Source: an uncultured Eubacteriales bacterium (GTDB taxonomy: Bacteria; Bacillota; Clostridia; Oscillospirales; Oscillospiraceae). From it: a stretch of 7,902 bases of DNA. Numbering within the stretch: the first letter of the stretch is position 1; each line of letters opens with the position of its first letter. A model generated the notes under the pieces. The model saw only the letters and a program-made list of their open reading frames with translations. It made no database searches and had not been told where the DNA came from. The stretch lies in assembly GCA_900554275.1 (NCBI GenBank), contig USGS01000072.1:1-7902 (forward strand). Reading direction: 5' to 3'. A program made the position numbers and the translations under genes. Shown here piece by piece: positions 1-6,415 of this stretch.

Positions 1-1
1 T

Positions 2-77
2 TGGTCCGAGTGAGGTGACTTGAACACCCAACCTCGACATCCCAAATGTCGCGCCCTACCAGTTGAGCCACACCCGG
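2..77 (-). tRNA. tRNA-Pro (anticodon UGG)
   Basis: Read on the minus strand this folds as a complete 76-nt tRNA. The acceptor stem is CCGGGTG paired with CACTCGG, followed by discriminator A and an encoded CCA. The D-stem is GCTC/GGGC with the loop AACTGGTA. The anticodon stem CGACA/TGTCG closes the loop TTTGGGA, which places TGG at the anticodon positions. The T-arm is GGGTG/CACCT around TTCAAGT. The TGG anticodon identifies a proline tRNA able to read CCN codons. Nothing is degenerate. It is transcribed leftwards out of the window from its own promoter, so any downstream gene or terminator is not visible. Confidence 0.95.
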
Positions 78-93
78 ATATTCAATTTCTGCC

Positions 94-123
94 ATTATAC
101 CACGGCGGAAGGAGAAATGTAAA
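94..123 (-). promoter_or_regulatory. sigma-A promoter of tRNA-Pro
   Basis: On the minus strand a perfect -10 hexamer TATAAT (94-99) is preceded by TG one base upstream (extended -10). An 18-bp spacer separates it from TTTACA (118-123), a 5/6 match to the -35 consensus. The -10 ends 16 bases before the mature tRNA 5' end, a suitable distance for a short trimmed leader. It lies downstream of the kinase terminator, so the tRNA appears to be its own transcription unit. Confidence 0.8.
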
Positions 124-151
124 GACAGCTTATCCTACCATGTTTCTCCCG

Positions 152-193
152 AAAAAGCAACAGGAGCGCACAGATTTTCTCTGTGCGCTCCTG
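152..193 (-). terminator. intrinsic terminator after the histidine kinase
   Basis: A perfect 14-bp inverted repeat (161-174 with 180-193, arm CAGGAGCGCACAGA) has a 5-base loop. On the minus strand it is followed by TTGCTTTTT (160-152), giving a G+C-rich stem plus U-tract. It begins 29 bases after the kinase stop codon and before the tRNA promoter, so it closes the glycosyltransferase/two-component transcript. The plus-strand side has no T-tract, so it is unidirectional. Confidence 0.9.
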
Positions 194-222
194 CCTGCTC
201 CGTATTGCCGTTCTGCCCGGCG

Positions 223-2178
223 TTATGCCCGGGGGAGGGTGATGTCGGCGCGGAACAGGTCGCCGTCGATGGACAGATGGAATGTACCGCCCATGAGCTG
301 CACCAGACTGCCGGCTATGGACAGGCCCAGGCCGCTGCCCTCTGTGTGGCGGGAGGCGTCACCCCGGACGAAGCGCTCCATCAGCTCATCGGGGGAGATG
401 TTCAGCTCAGCGCGGGAGACGTTCTTGAAGCTGATGGTCACATGCTCCTCGTCACAGGCCGCCACGGCGTAGACCCGGGTGTCCTCCAGGGCGTATTTGC
501 AGATGTTGCTCACCAGATTGTCCATGACGCGGCTGAGCAGCTTGCCGTCGGCATAGACGGAGACGGCCTGCTCCGGCGGGCGGGCCACCAGCGTCAAGCG
601 GCAGTCGGCCAGCCGCTCCTGATACTCGCCCACGATCTGATCGAACAGGACGGACACGTCCGTGGGCTGCAGATCTACCGGCAGCGCGCCGGAGGACGCC
701 TTGGACGCCTCTACCAGATCCTCCGTCAGCTTCTTCAGGCGGCGGCTCTGACGATCCAGCACGGCGATGTACTCCCGGGCAGTTTCAGACTGCACGTCCT
801 CCTTCTGCAGCAGGTCCACGTAGTTGACGATGGATGTCAGAGGAGTTTTGATGTCATGGGACACGTTGGTGATCAGTTCAGTCTTCATGCGCTCAGCCCT
901 GGTCTGCTCCTGCACGGCCTGCTCCATGCCGGAGCGCAGGTCGTTCATGCGCTGGCCGTAGCGCTTGAAGTCGCCGATGAGCCGCTTGGTGTCGATGTTC
1001 TGGGAGAAGTCGCCGTCGGCCATGTTTTCGCCGCCTCGCTGCAGAATGCGGAGGTTCAGGGCAATATACAGAATGACCAGATACTCCACCAGCTTGATCA
1101 TCAGGAAGATACCGCTATTTGGACCGTAGGTGCTGCCCGCGAACAGGATCGCCTCGATGAAGAACACAGCCAACGTCAGCAGGGCGGTCTTCCATATCAG
1201 GGGCAGACCGACGGCGATGCGGTACAGGCTGCGGCACGCGGCCCTGACGATGCGCCACAGCAGACGGCAGCACCGGGCGATGAGCGAGCCTCGCAGCACC
1301 GTCCCGGCCTTACACTGGGCGGAAAAGGCGCACAGGAACAGCAGGAGAAGCGGTGTCAGCGCCGCGCAGAAAAAGATCCGCCCCCACTCGTAATAGAAAG
1401 CATTCCAACCCATGCAAAACAGGCACAGCAGGACGAGCAGCCACACGTCAGCGGGTATCTTGTCCAGCCATGTCAGGTGGATGCCATCTCTGCCCTGCCA
1501 GTGGCCGCAGGAGGTCATGAGGAAGCAGAAACAGAGCAGTGTCAGCGCCGCGAAAAGCGCGGTGAGGAAGATGGTCAGGCCGGTGTGCTCCAGCAGCCAG
1601 GAACAGACCAGGTAGGAATAGCTGGGGGCTTGGCCGCTTTTTTCCAGCAGGGTGGCGGAGATGGCGATGGGCTTATCCAACGGAGATACCCCGCCGTCCA
1701 CCAGGTGATAGGTAAAGGTGCTTTGCGCGGTATAGAGGATCTTTTCGCCGCCTGTCAGATCGAAGTTGGAGAACCACACCTCGCCGCTGTCGGGGTCAAA
1801 GACGTTAAGCTGGCAGGCGGAGGACTCCCGGGGGAACTCCTCGGCGAACAGCCGGGGCAGGTCGTCCAGCCGCTGCTGGGCAGTCTCCGGGTCGTAGGCG
1901 ACGGTGGTGGAGTTATCCGTGCTTGAGTAGTAATACGACCGGTCCATCAGTCCTACGCTGTCCAGCTGGCCGCAAATAAAGCTGTTGGCCACGTCGATGG
2001 CGCTGTAGCACTGCTCCTGATACAGCCCCTGACGGAGGGACTCGCCTCTGTCCAGGAATACATTGTTGTAGGCCAAAATGCCGATGCCCAAGCCGCCCAG
2101 AACGGTGGCCAAGCCGAAGAGCAGCGTCAGAAAGAAGGCGGCCAGCTTGGCCCAGGTCGCGTTCAGCCATGCTTTCAT
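223..2178 (-). CDS. sensor histidine kinase, six-TM, VanS-like catalytic core
   Basis: This 651-residue membrane sensor kinase should autophosphorylate and pass phosphate to the adjacent response regulator. TM1 is at about 11-37, followed by an extracellular sensory region at about 41-197. TM2 is at about 198-221, then two closely spaced TMs (about 245-286), a Cys/Arg-rich cytoplasmic loop, and TM5 and TM6 (about 328-375). A HAMP-like linker leads to the HisKA H-box NVSHDIKTPLTS, with His441 as the phosphorylation site. The ATPase domain has an N-box (DNLVSNICKYAL, 553-564) and a G-box (GSGLGLSIAGSL, 614-625). The usual DxGxG G1 motif is absent and replaced by FKNVSRAELNIS, as in a known clostridial VanS-like subgroup. 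The ATG overlaps the regulator stop (ATGA) and is preceded by GGAGGG (2188-2193), implying translational coupling. The ligand is unknown. The additional central TM pairs are unusual for a minimal VanS-type kinase. Confidence 0.92.
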   Translation of the reverse strand: MKAWLNATWAKLAAFFLTLLFGLATVLGGLGIGILAYNNVFLDRGESLRQGLYQEQCYSAIDVANSFICGQLDSVGLMDRSYYYSSTDNSTTVAYDPETAQQRLDDLPRLFAEEFPRESSACQLNVFDPDSGEVWFSNFDLTGGEKILYTAQSTFTYHLVDGGVSPLDKPIAISATLLEKSGQAPSYSYLVCSWLLEHTGLTIFLTALFAALTLLCFCFLMTSCGHWQGRDGIHLTWLDKIPADVWLLVLLCLFCMGWNAFYYEWGRIFFCAALTPLLLLFLCAFSAQCKAGTVLRGSLIARCCRLLWRIVRAACRSLYRIAVGLPLIWKTALLTLAVFFIEAILFAGSTYGPNSGIFLMIKLVEYLVILYIALNLRILQRGGENMADGDFSQNIDTKRLIGDFKRYGQRMNDLRSGMEQAVQEQTRAERMKTELITNVSHDIKTPLTSIVNYVDLLQKEDVQSETAREYIAVLDRQSRRLKKLTEDLVEASKASSGALPVDLQPTDVSVLFDQIVGEYQERLADCRLTLVARPPEQAVSVYADGKLLSRVMDNLVSNICKYALEDTRVYAVAACDEEHVTISFKNVSRAELNISPDELMERFVRGDASRHTEGSGLGLSIAGSLVQLMGGTFHLSIDGDLFRADITLPRA

Positions 2179-2870
2179 GTCAATCGTCCCTCCATCTTAT
2201 AGCCCTTGCCCCACACGACCTTGATGTACCGGGGATCGGAGGGATCGATCTCCAGCTTCTCCCGCAGGTGGCGGATGTGCACGGCGATGGCGCCGGAGGC
2301 GTTGAGGGGCATATCGTCCCACACCCGGCGGTAGATCTCGCTGGGGGAAAACACCGTGCCGGCGTTCTGCATGAGAAAGCGGAGAATGTCGTATTCCTTG
2401 GGGGTGAGGGACGCCGTGTCGCCGTCCACGGTGACGATCTTGGCATTGTCGTCCAGACAGATGCCGCCGATGACCAGAGTGGAGGGCTGCACCTGCCCGC
2501 CGCCCAGATGCAGATAGCGCCGCAGCTGGGAGCGCACCCGGGCCAGCATCTCCACCGGATTGAAGGGCTTGGTGATATAGTCATCTGCGCCCACGTTCAG
2601 GCCCAGCACCTTGTCAGTGTCCTCACCCTTGGCCGTCAGCAGTATGACGGGGACGTTGCTGGTCTGCCGCAGCTGGGCCATGGCGGTCAGGCCGTCCATC
2701 ACGGGCATCATGATGTCCATGAGGATGAGGTGCACGTCCTCCCGGGCAGCCACGGACAGGGCCTCCCGGCCGTTGTAGGCGGTGAGAACGCGGTAGCCCT
2801 CGGCCTTGAGATAGATCTCCAGGGCGGAAACAATATCTTTTTCGTCATCGACGACAAGAATGGTATACAT
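2175..2870 (-). CDS. OmpR/PhoB-family response regulator
   Basis: This 231-residue protein has a receiver domain (1-118) and a winged-helix DNA-binding domain (about 130-228). The acidic pocket is D8/D9, the phosphoacceptor is D52 within LILMDIMMPVMDG, and the switch residues are T79 and K101 (DDYITKPF). The effector part contains LTPKEYDILRFL and ends with the RYIKVVWGKGYKM wing typical of the family. The start has a perfect AGGAGG five bases upstream. The stop codon overlaps the kinase start, so the two form a coupled pair. It is probably activated by the downstream kinase. TTAAG direct repeats in front of the upstream glycosyltransferase are candidate binding sites, but that link is inferred. 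All catalytic residues of a phosphorylatable receiver are present. Confidence 0.95.
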   Translation of the reverse strand: MYTILVVDDEKDIVSALEIYLKAEGYRVLTAYNGREALSVAAREDVHLILMDIMMPVMDGLTAMAQLRQTSNVPVILLTAKGEDTDKVLGLNVGADDYITKPFNPVEMLARVRSQLRRYLHLGGGQVQPSTLVIGGICLDDNAKIVTVDGDTASLTPKEYDILRFLMQNAGTVFSPSEIYRRVWDDMPLNASGAIAVHIRHLREKLEIDPSDPRYIKVVWGKGYKMEGRLT

Positions 2871-2880
2871 GGCGGCCTCC

Positions 2881-2906
2881 TGTGGTTGAGTATATATTCA
2901 ACCACA
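2881..2906. promoter_or_regulatory. 9+9 palindrome at the regulator transcription start
   Basis: TGTGGTTGA (2881-2889) and TCAACCACA (2898-2906) are perfect inverted arms around an 8-base AT centre that contains the self-complementary TATATA. The element touches the -10 hexamer on one side and the AGGAGG of the response regulator on the other. It could be an operator for a dimeric repressor over the transcription start, or, if transcription begins early enough, a leader hairpin beside the Shine-Dalgarno. The symmetry is seen directly; the role is inferred. Confidence 0.6.
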
Positions 2907-2934
2907 TCATACCTCTTTTATTCATACAGGGCAA
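2906..2934 (-). promoter_or_regulatory. promoter of the response regulator/kinase pair
   Basis: On the minus strand TTGCCC (2929-2934, 4/6 match to -35), a 17-bp spacer and TATGAT (2906-2911, 5/6 match to -10) lie between the glycosyltransferase stop codon and the regulator start. Expected transcription starts at about 2899, giving a leader of roughly 30 nt. No convincing terminator separates the glycosyltransferase from this promoter, so the pair may be transcribed both from here and by readthrough from the upstream gene. Confidence 0.6.
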
Positions 2935-2938
2935 GCCC

Positions 2939-4195
2939 TCAGTTTTTCAGCATGGGTGTGGGGACGGCGGCAAGGCGGACGGAGTGGTGGATAGGCTTCC
3001 ACTCTACCTTCATAAAGAGCGCCGCCAAAGAGATGGGCAGGTATGTCAGCATGAACAGGGGGAAGGTGAGGGTATAGACCAGCTTCTGCGCGGTGGTGGC
3101 GTGGATGCGGTGCCACTCGGTGACGGTGGTGATGCCGCCCAGCACCAGCAGCGTGGCCAGAATGCTGCCCATACACTCCAGCAGGGAACGGAGGGCGAAC
3201 CACACGCCTGCGCCCTGCATCAGCCCCAGTATCGTCAGCGTGATGTTGGCCAGCAGGCACAGGGACGTGAGGACAAAGGCCGGCAGGATGGACATGGACA
3301 TATCAAAGCAGCTCCAGCTGCCCCGAGCCGCGCCCCGGAGGAGCTGGCCGCCGTAGCGCAGGAACACCTGCACGTAGCCCTTGGCCCAGCGCAGGCGCTG
3401 GCGGCAGGACTGGCGGAAATCGGTGGGCTGCTCGTCATAGAGCACGGCGCTTTCGCAGATGGCGATCTTCTCGCCCCGGAGAATGTGGTACACAGAGAAC
3501 TCGATGTCCTCGGTGAGCAGGTAGAAGCGCCAGCCGTGGCTCTCGTTCAAAATGCGCTGGGAGAACAGGAAGCCCGTTCCTCCCACGGCGGCGCTGCTGC
3601 CCAAGCGGGTGCGCGCACCGTTGAGATAGCGGCTCTCCCGCAGGAACCACAGGGCGTATCCGGCGCTGATCCAGTTGCCGCCGAAGTTCTTGCTGTTGCG
3701 GTAGCTGGTGACGATCTCGTGGCCGTTGGAGAACATCTCGTTCATCCGCTCTATGTAGTCCGGGGCGAGGATGTTGTCGGCATCGAATACAAAGTAGCCG
3801 TCAAAGCCCACCGGGTAGTCCGCGCCGATGTGCTGGAGCAGGAAGTCCAGGGCGTAGCCCTTGCCTACGTTCAGTTGGTTGAAGCGCTCGTATACCACCG
3901 CGCCGTGGGCGCGGGCGATGGCGGCGGTGCTGTCGGTGCAGTTGTCCGCCGCCACGAACACCGTGACCAGGGACATATCGTAGGTCTGCGCCCTCAGACT
4001 GTCCAGCAGGCCGGAGATAACATTCTCCTCGTTCCGGGCGGCGATGAGCACCGCGTAGCGGTGGGCCTTGGACGGGGAGGCCAAAGGCTTCGACTTTTTG
4101 GCCAGCACCAGGGGGATGTAGAGGAACTGGTAGGTGTAGCAGATGAAAAACAGCGCCGAGATAACGGCGTTGACGGTACGCAGCGTGGTCTCCAT
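2939..4195 (-). CDS. membrane family 2 glycosyltransferase (processive-type GT2)
   Basis: This 418-residue protein carries the GT2 signature of enzymes that move sugars from nucleotide donors onto a polysaccharide or lipid acceptor at the membrane. TM1 is at about 8-32, followed by the cytoplasmic GT-A domain. It starts with RYAVLIAARNEE (46-57) and contains ADNCTDST (83-90), the metal-binding DAD (138-140), the catalytic-base TED (228-230) and QRLRW (266-270), the Q/RxxRW acceptor motif of cellulose, chitin and hyaluronan synthase relatives. The C-terminal region has about four TM segments (about 300-395) and ends near VEWKPIHH. SD-like AAAGGAT (4204-4210) lies 8 bases before the ATG. It precedes the two-component genes on the same strand. 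The product sugar cannot be told from sequence; a surface polysaccharide role is inferred. Confidence 0.9.
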   Translation of the reverse strand: METTLRTVNAVISALFFICYTYQFLYIPLVLAKKSKPLASPSKAHRYAVLIAARNEENVISGLLDSLRAQTYDMSLVTVFVAADNCTDSTAAIARAHGAVVYERFNQLNVGKGYALDFLLQHIGADYPVGFDGYFVFDADNILAPDYIERMNEMFSNGHEIVTSYRNSKNFGGNWISAGYALWFLRESRYLNGARTRLGSSAAVGGTGFLFSQRILNESHGWRFYLLTEDIEFSVYHILRGEKIAICESAVLYDEQPTDFRQSCRQRLRWAKGYVQVFLRYGGQLLRGAARGSWSCFDMSMSILPAFVLTSLCLLANITLTILGLMQGAGVWFALRSLLECMGSILATLLVLGGITTVTEWHRIHATTAQKLVYTLTFPLFMLTYLPISLAALFMKVEWKPIHHSVRLAAVPTPMLKN

Positions 4196-4231
4196 AGAGG
4201 CACATCCTTTCGTTTCTTTCTGCCTCTATGG
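4192..4231. promoter_or_regulatory. 11-bp inverted repeat spanning the glycosyltransferase start
   Basis: CCATAGAGGCA (4192-4202) and TGCCTCTATGG (4221-4231) are perfectly complementary, with an 18-base spacer. On the coding strand the right-hand arm contains the ATG start codon, and the spacer holds the AAAGGAT Shine-Dalgarno. The other arm overlaps the predicted -10. In RNA, even the part downstream of the predicted start could pair with the start-codon region and limit translation. In DNA it could be an operator. Both readings are inference. Confidence 0.5.
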
Positions 4232-4256
4232 TAGTGAAAGCGGGATTAAGAAACAA
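4228..4256 (-). promoter_or_regulatory. candidate glycosyltransferase promoter
   Basis: On the minus strand TTGTTT (4251-4256, 3-4/6 match to -35), exactly 17 bases, then TACCAT (4228-4233, 4/6 match to -10). Both hexamers are weak, as expected for an activator-dependent promoter. TTAAG-type repeats lie just upstream and within the spacer. The leader would be about 26 nt and include the Shine-Dalgarno. Confidence 0.45.
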
Positions 4257-4292
4257 GCAGGGGGGAGATTAAGGTTTTCTTAAGAAACAAGC
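4245..4292 (-). promoter_or_regulatory. TTAAG direct repeats, probable OmpR-family regulator site
   Basis: A 13-bp direct repeat, TTAAGAAACAAGC, occurs at 4246-4258 and 4280-4292 (34 bases apart). Between them ATTAAG (4268-4273) and CTTAAG (4279-4284) are separated by 5 bases, an 11-bp period. Two hexamers in tandem with N5 spacing is the usual layout for dimers of OmpR-type regulators; the streptococcal CiaR box has a closely similar form. On the coding strand the pair sits about 11 bp upstream of the proposed -35, the right place for activation. The regulator encoded downstream is the obvious candidate to bind here (inference). Confidence 0.5.
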
Positions 4293-4345
4293 GTGCCTTA
4301 CGGCGGATTGGAGGGAATGATGAGCAAAAACGAAAACAGGCTGAA

Positions 4346-4402
4346 CTTTTCCCAAAGCTGTTTGCTTTGCACTGCCGAAGTTAATAAGGCTTTTCCCAAA
4401 GC
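4346..4402. repeat. 13-bp direct repeat in the 3' flank of the permease gene
   Basis: CTTTTCCCAAAGC occurs identically at 4346-4358 and 4390-4402. Each copy can form a small 4-5 bp hairpin (CTTT/AAAG around TCCC). A further 6-bp hairpin, CAAAGC/GCTTTG, lies at 4353-4369. This is where a terminator for the minus-strand permease is expected, but no long stem plus T-tract is present; T-rich sequence appears only at about 4337-4325. Termination here is possible but not shown. Confidence 0.4.
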
Positions 4403-4424
4403 GCATTCTATTGGAAACGGCTTA

Positions 4425-5528
4425 CTACATCAGAACGGACATGACAGTCAAAAGAATCGCCAGAAATGCAAAGCTGATCCCGGAAAACAGGAGAAGAAAA
4501 CTCTTTCCGCCATTGGGAACACGGCGCGTATATTCCCGAAATGTAATGAGGCTTGCAAGAGAAGCCACCAGCGTCCCTGCACCGCCCACATTGACGCCAA
4601 CCAGAAGAGCGCGGGCATCCTGCGTGAAGCGACTGAGCAGAATGGCGGCAGGGACATTGCTGATGATCTGACAGGTGAGCGCGGAGATCGGCATCGTTCC
4701 GTGGGACAAAAGGCGGGCGAACAGCACCCGGACCGATTCCATCCGTGCAAGATTGCCGGAAAAGGTGAAGAAAGCGGCGAAGGTAGCCAGCAGTCCCCAG
4801 TCTACGGTCTTCAATGCGTGCCGATCCAGAAACCAGAGTACCAGAACAATGACAGTCAGACCAAGAACATAGGGTGCCAGCCGCAGCACCATGGCAACGG
4901 CTAAACAGAACAGTCCGCCATAGACGACAGCCTGGCGGGAGTCTACTGTGACCTGCACTTCCGGCACGGAAAGCCGGTCTTTGGGAAATGCCAGGCAACA
5001 CAAGAGAATGAGAACGGTAGACAGAACGAAGGGCGGCAGCATTGCCGAAAAGAACATCCTTGCGGAAAGATCGTAATAGCTGAAAAGATAAAGATTCTGC
5101 GGATTTCCGAAGGGCGTGATCATTCCGCAGAGATTGGCGGCGCAGTTTTGCAGAATGAACAAGAGCGCGGCGTGCTTTTCCTGACCGGTAGAGGAAAGGA
5201 CAAACCAGCCAAGCGGCAGAAATGTCAGCAAGGCGGTATCATTGGTCAGAAGCATAGACCCGAACATGGTGATGACCACCAGTGCTGTACATACGCCCCG
5301 AACCGTGGAAAAGGTATGCACCATCCGCTGCGAAAGAGCGGAAAAGATCTGCAGGTCTCGCAGAGCACCTACCACCGCCAAAACACTAAACAGACAGGAA
5401 AGCGTTTTGAGGTCGTAATAGCCTAAGTAGTCCCTGTCGGGAGGGACAAAGAACGCCGTTGCAGCCGCAGCCAGCAGTGAAATGGCCAGCATAGCATTAG
5501 TACGGCACCAGCATTGAATCTTGCGCAT
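4425..5528 (-). CDS. SLC13/ArsB/CitM-type ion permease
   Basis: This 367-residue polytopic membrane protein has about ten hydrophobic segments and the two-fold repeat of the ion transporter superfamily. The first half has SMLLTNDTALLTFLP (91-105) and the diagnostic ITPFGNPQNL (137-146). The second half has SALTCQIISNVPAAILLS (282-299) followed by GVNVGGAGTL (311-320). These re-entrant motifs bind the substrate and coupling ion in citrate, sulfate, arsenite and Na+/H+ (NhaD-like) members; the actual substrate cannot be assigned. The start at 5528 is chosen because AAGGGGA (5536-5542) lies 7 bases upstream; the frame stays open for 35 more codons but without a comparable site or membrane-like sequence. 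It is a single gene, not linked to arsR or a kinase. Base composition is lower in GC than the block to its left, hinting at separate ancestry. Confidence 0.88.
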   Translation of the reverse strand: MRKIQCWCRTNAMLAISLLAAAATAFFVPPDRDYLGYYDLKTLSCLFSVLAVVGALRDLQIFSALSQRMVHTFSTVRGVCTALVVITMFGSMLLTNDTALLTFLPLGWFVLSSTGQEKHAALLFILQNCAANLCGMITPFGNPQNLYLFSYYDLSARMFFSAMLPPFVLSTVLILLCCLAFPKDRLSVPEVQVTVDSRQAVVYGGLFCLAVAMVLRLAPYVLGLTVIVLVLWFLDRHALKTVDWGLLATFAAFFTFSGNLARMESVRVLFARLLSHGTMPISALTCQIISNVPAAILLSRFTQDARALLVGVNVGGAGTLVASLASLITFREYTRRVPNGGKSFLLLFSGISFAFLAILLTVMSVLM

Positions 5529-5745
5529 AAAAAAATCCCCTTCGCGTGAATATTTCCGTGAAGAAGATAACACATTTCGGGATGATTTACAATGAAGTTC
5601 TATTAACCCGGCAAATACCAAGCAGCAACGCAAATCGGCTCATATTTTGCGCTGCTGGAAACAATAAAAAGATCATTTCAAAAACGGTAGCTTTCCGCGC
5701 AAAGTTGTGGTATTTGTGTTAGCTGCCAAGAAAGGAGCTGATTTA
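5529..5745. other. divergent intergenic region between permease and integrase remnant
   Basis: This AT-richer spacer holds the upstream regions of two divergent genes. I find no convincing sigma-A promoter for the permease; the best minus-strand guess is TGTTAT near 5571-5576 with a poor TTCATT-like -35. It contains a 12-bp hairpin (5623-5657). A 9-bp inverted repeat, CAAATACCA (5612-5620) with TGGTATTTG (5708-5716), brackets that hairpin. The integrase Shine-Dalgarno AAAGGAG is at 5731-5737. Confidence 0.5.
5623..5657 (-). repeat. 12-bp stem-loop upstream of the permease
   Basis: Arms 5623-5634 and 5646-5657 pair over 12 positions with an 11-base loop. The single imperfect position is a C.A mismatch in plus-strand RNA but a G.U wobble in minus-strand RNA, so the fold is better on the permease strand. 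It lies about 95 bases before the permease start and lacks a clear T-tract. It may be a leader structure or part of the element boundary. Confidence 0.4.
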
Positions 5746-6342
5746 ATGGCCAAGAAACGCGCCAACGGCGAGGGCAATATCCGCAAGCGGTCAGATGGCC
5801 GCTGGGAGGGCCGCTACACCGCAGGATACAACGCAGAAACCGGTAAGCGCATCATCAAGAATGTCCTGGGTAAGACGCAGGCGGAGTGCAAGGCAAAAGA
5901 TTACCTTTTCAAGTTATTTTGGTGATGGCGATTCGCTTCAACGCGCCGCTGGACGAAATCCTCCTTGGTGAGAAATCGAAAACCCCCTCGCTGACCAAAG
6001 CCGAACAGGAGGTCATCCTCCACCTCGCCGAACGCATTAAAACCTGCTCCCAGAGCAAGGTATGATGCTCCGCGAGCCGGGTATAGTCTTAAATCAGATA
6101 CTCGATGCCGCTGTTGAAGATGGCCTGTTGCCGAAAAGCCCCTTGAAATCCAAGCGTATTAAAATCAAGGGAGCTGCCAGCAAGGAAACACCACCGTATA
6201 TGAGCAAACGGGCGATATAAAATTGGCTCAAAAAGAGGCAGGACATACGACTCCCGCAATGACCCTAAAATACTACGTCAAGGGACGCAAGACCTCCGAA
6301 GATGCGGCAATCGCAATAGAGCGCGTGTATACCGCCAGTTGA
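5746..6342 (+). pseudogene. tyrosine recombinase (Tn916-type integrase), fragmented
   Basis: Three pieces of one integrase type survive; intact relatives are about 400 residues. The N-terminal piece starts at 5746 after AAAGGAG (5731-5737) with MAKKRANGEGNIRKRSDGRW, the AP2-like arm-site DNA-binding domain. It stays recognisable to about LGKTQAECKAK, then meets TGA at 5923-5925. A middle piece (6062-6220) contains LNQILDAAVEDGLLP and SKRIKIKGAASKETPPY, from the core-binding region. A C-terminal piece in another frame (6163-6342) contains QKEAGHTTPAMTLKYYVKG, holding the conserved GH and the catalytic tyrosine region, and ends at TGA 6340-6342. The catalytic Arg and HxxR segments are missing, so no active enzyme can be made. 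A repressor-like tail lies between the first and second pieces. Confidence 0.85.
5925..6065 (+). pseudogene. C-terminal remnant of an XRE-like repressor (probable)
   Basis: A 46-codon frame begins at the TGATG overlapping the stop of the integrase N-terminal piece. It encodes MAIRFNAPLDEILLGEKSK, then SLTKAEQEVILHLAERIKT. The pattern of an A-x-x-F/L-x-V/A-P-L-D-E-(L/I)-L helix, followed by a polar linker with an (A/E)EQE-type helix, is what commonly follows the helix-turn-helix in XRE/Cro-type repressors. The frame is open upstream (…FQVILV) before losing similarity near 5900. The DNA-binding helices themselves are absent. Assignment rests on pattern memory and is moderate. It is not expected to be functional. 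Confidence 0.4.
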
Positions 6343-6364
6343 TTGCCAGTTGGAAAGATAAAAA

Positions 6365-6397
6365 CCCGCAATCCGTTGCGCTGCAAGGGGTTACGGG
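6365..6397. repeat. hairpin A of the attachment region
   Basis: Arms 6365-6378 and 6384-6397 (CCCGCAATCCGTTG with CAAGGGGTTACGGG) pair over 14 positions with two mismatches and one wobble; the loop is CGCTG. It begins 22 bases after the integrase stop. It is homologous to hairpin B at 6637-6668, sharing the TTG-NGCTG-CAAGG centre. It may serve as a terminator or recombinase-associated structure; no T-tract follows on either strand. Confidence 0.5.
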
Positions 6398-6415
6398 CTT
6401 TCCATCTGTCAAAAA

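Noticed and set aside
205..1926. 573-codon plus-strand open frame
   Set aside because: It is antisense to the kinase, whose H, N and G boxes are unmistakable. Its translation is low-complexity (H, Q, G, V rich) with no domain; long antisense frames are common in GC-rich genes.
2928..2939. AGGGC-AA-GCCCT mini-hairpin as glycosyltransferase terminator
   Set aside because: Five-bp stem with a 2-base loop and no T-tract; it overlaps the -35 element and stop codon, so termination here is not supported.
2882..4234. 450-codon plus-strand open frame
   Set aside because: Antisense shadow of the glycosyltransferase and the regulator promoter. Composition is Gln/His/Ala-rich, with no recognisable motif.
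4293..4904. Plus-strand frame with a GGAGG-like site before ATG
   Set aside because: Most of it is antisense to the permease gene and the peptide has no recognisable family. The Shine-Dalgarno match is the only support.
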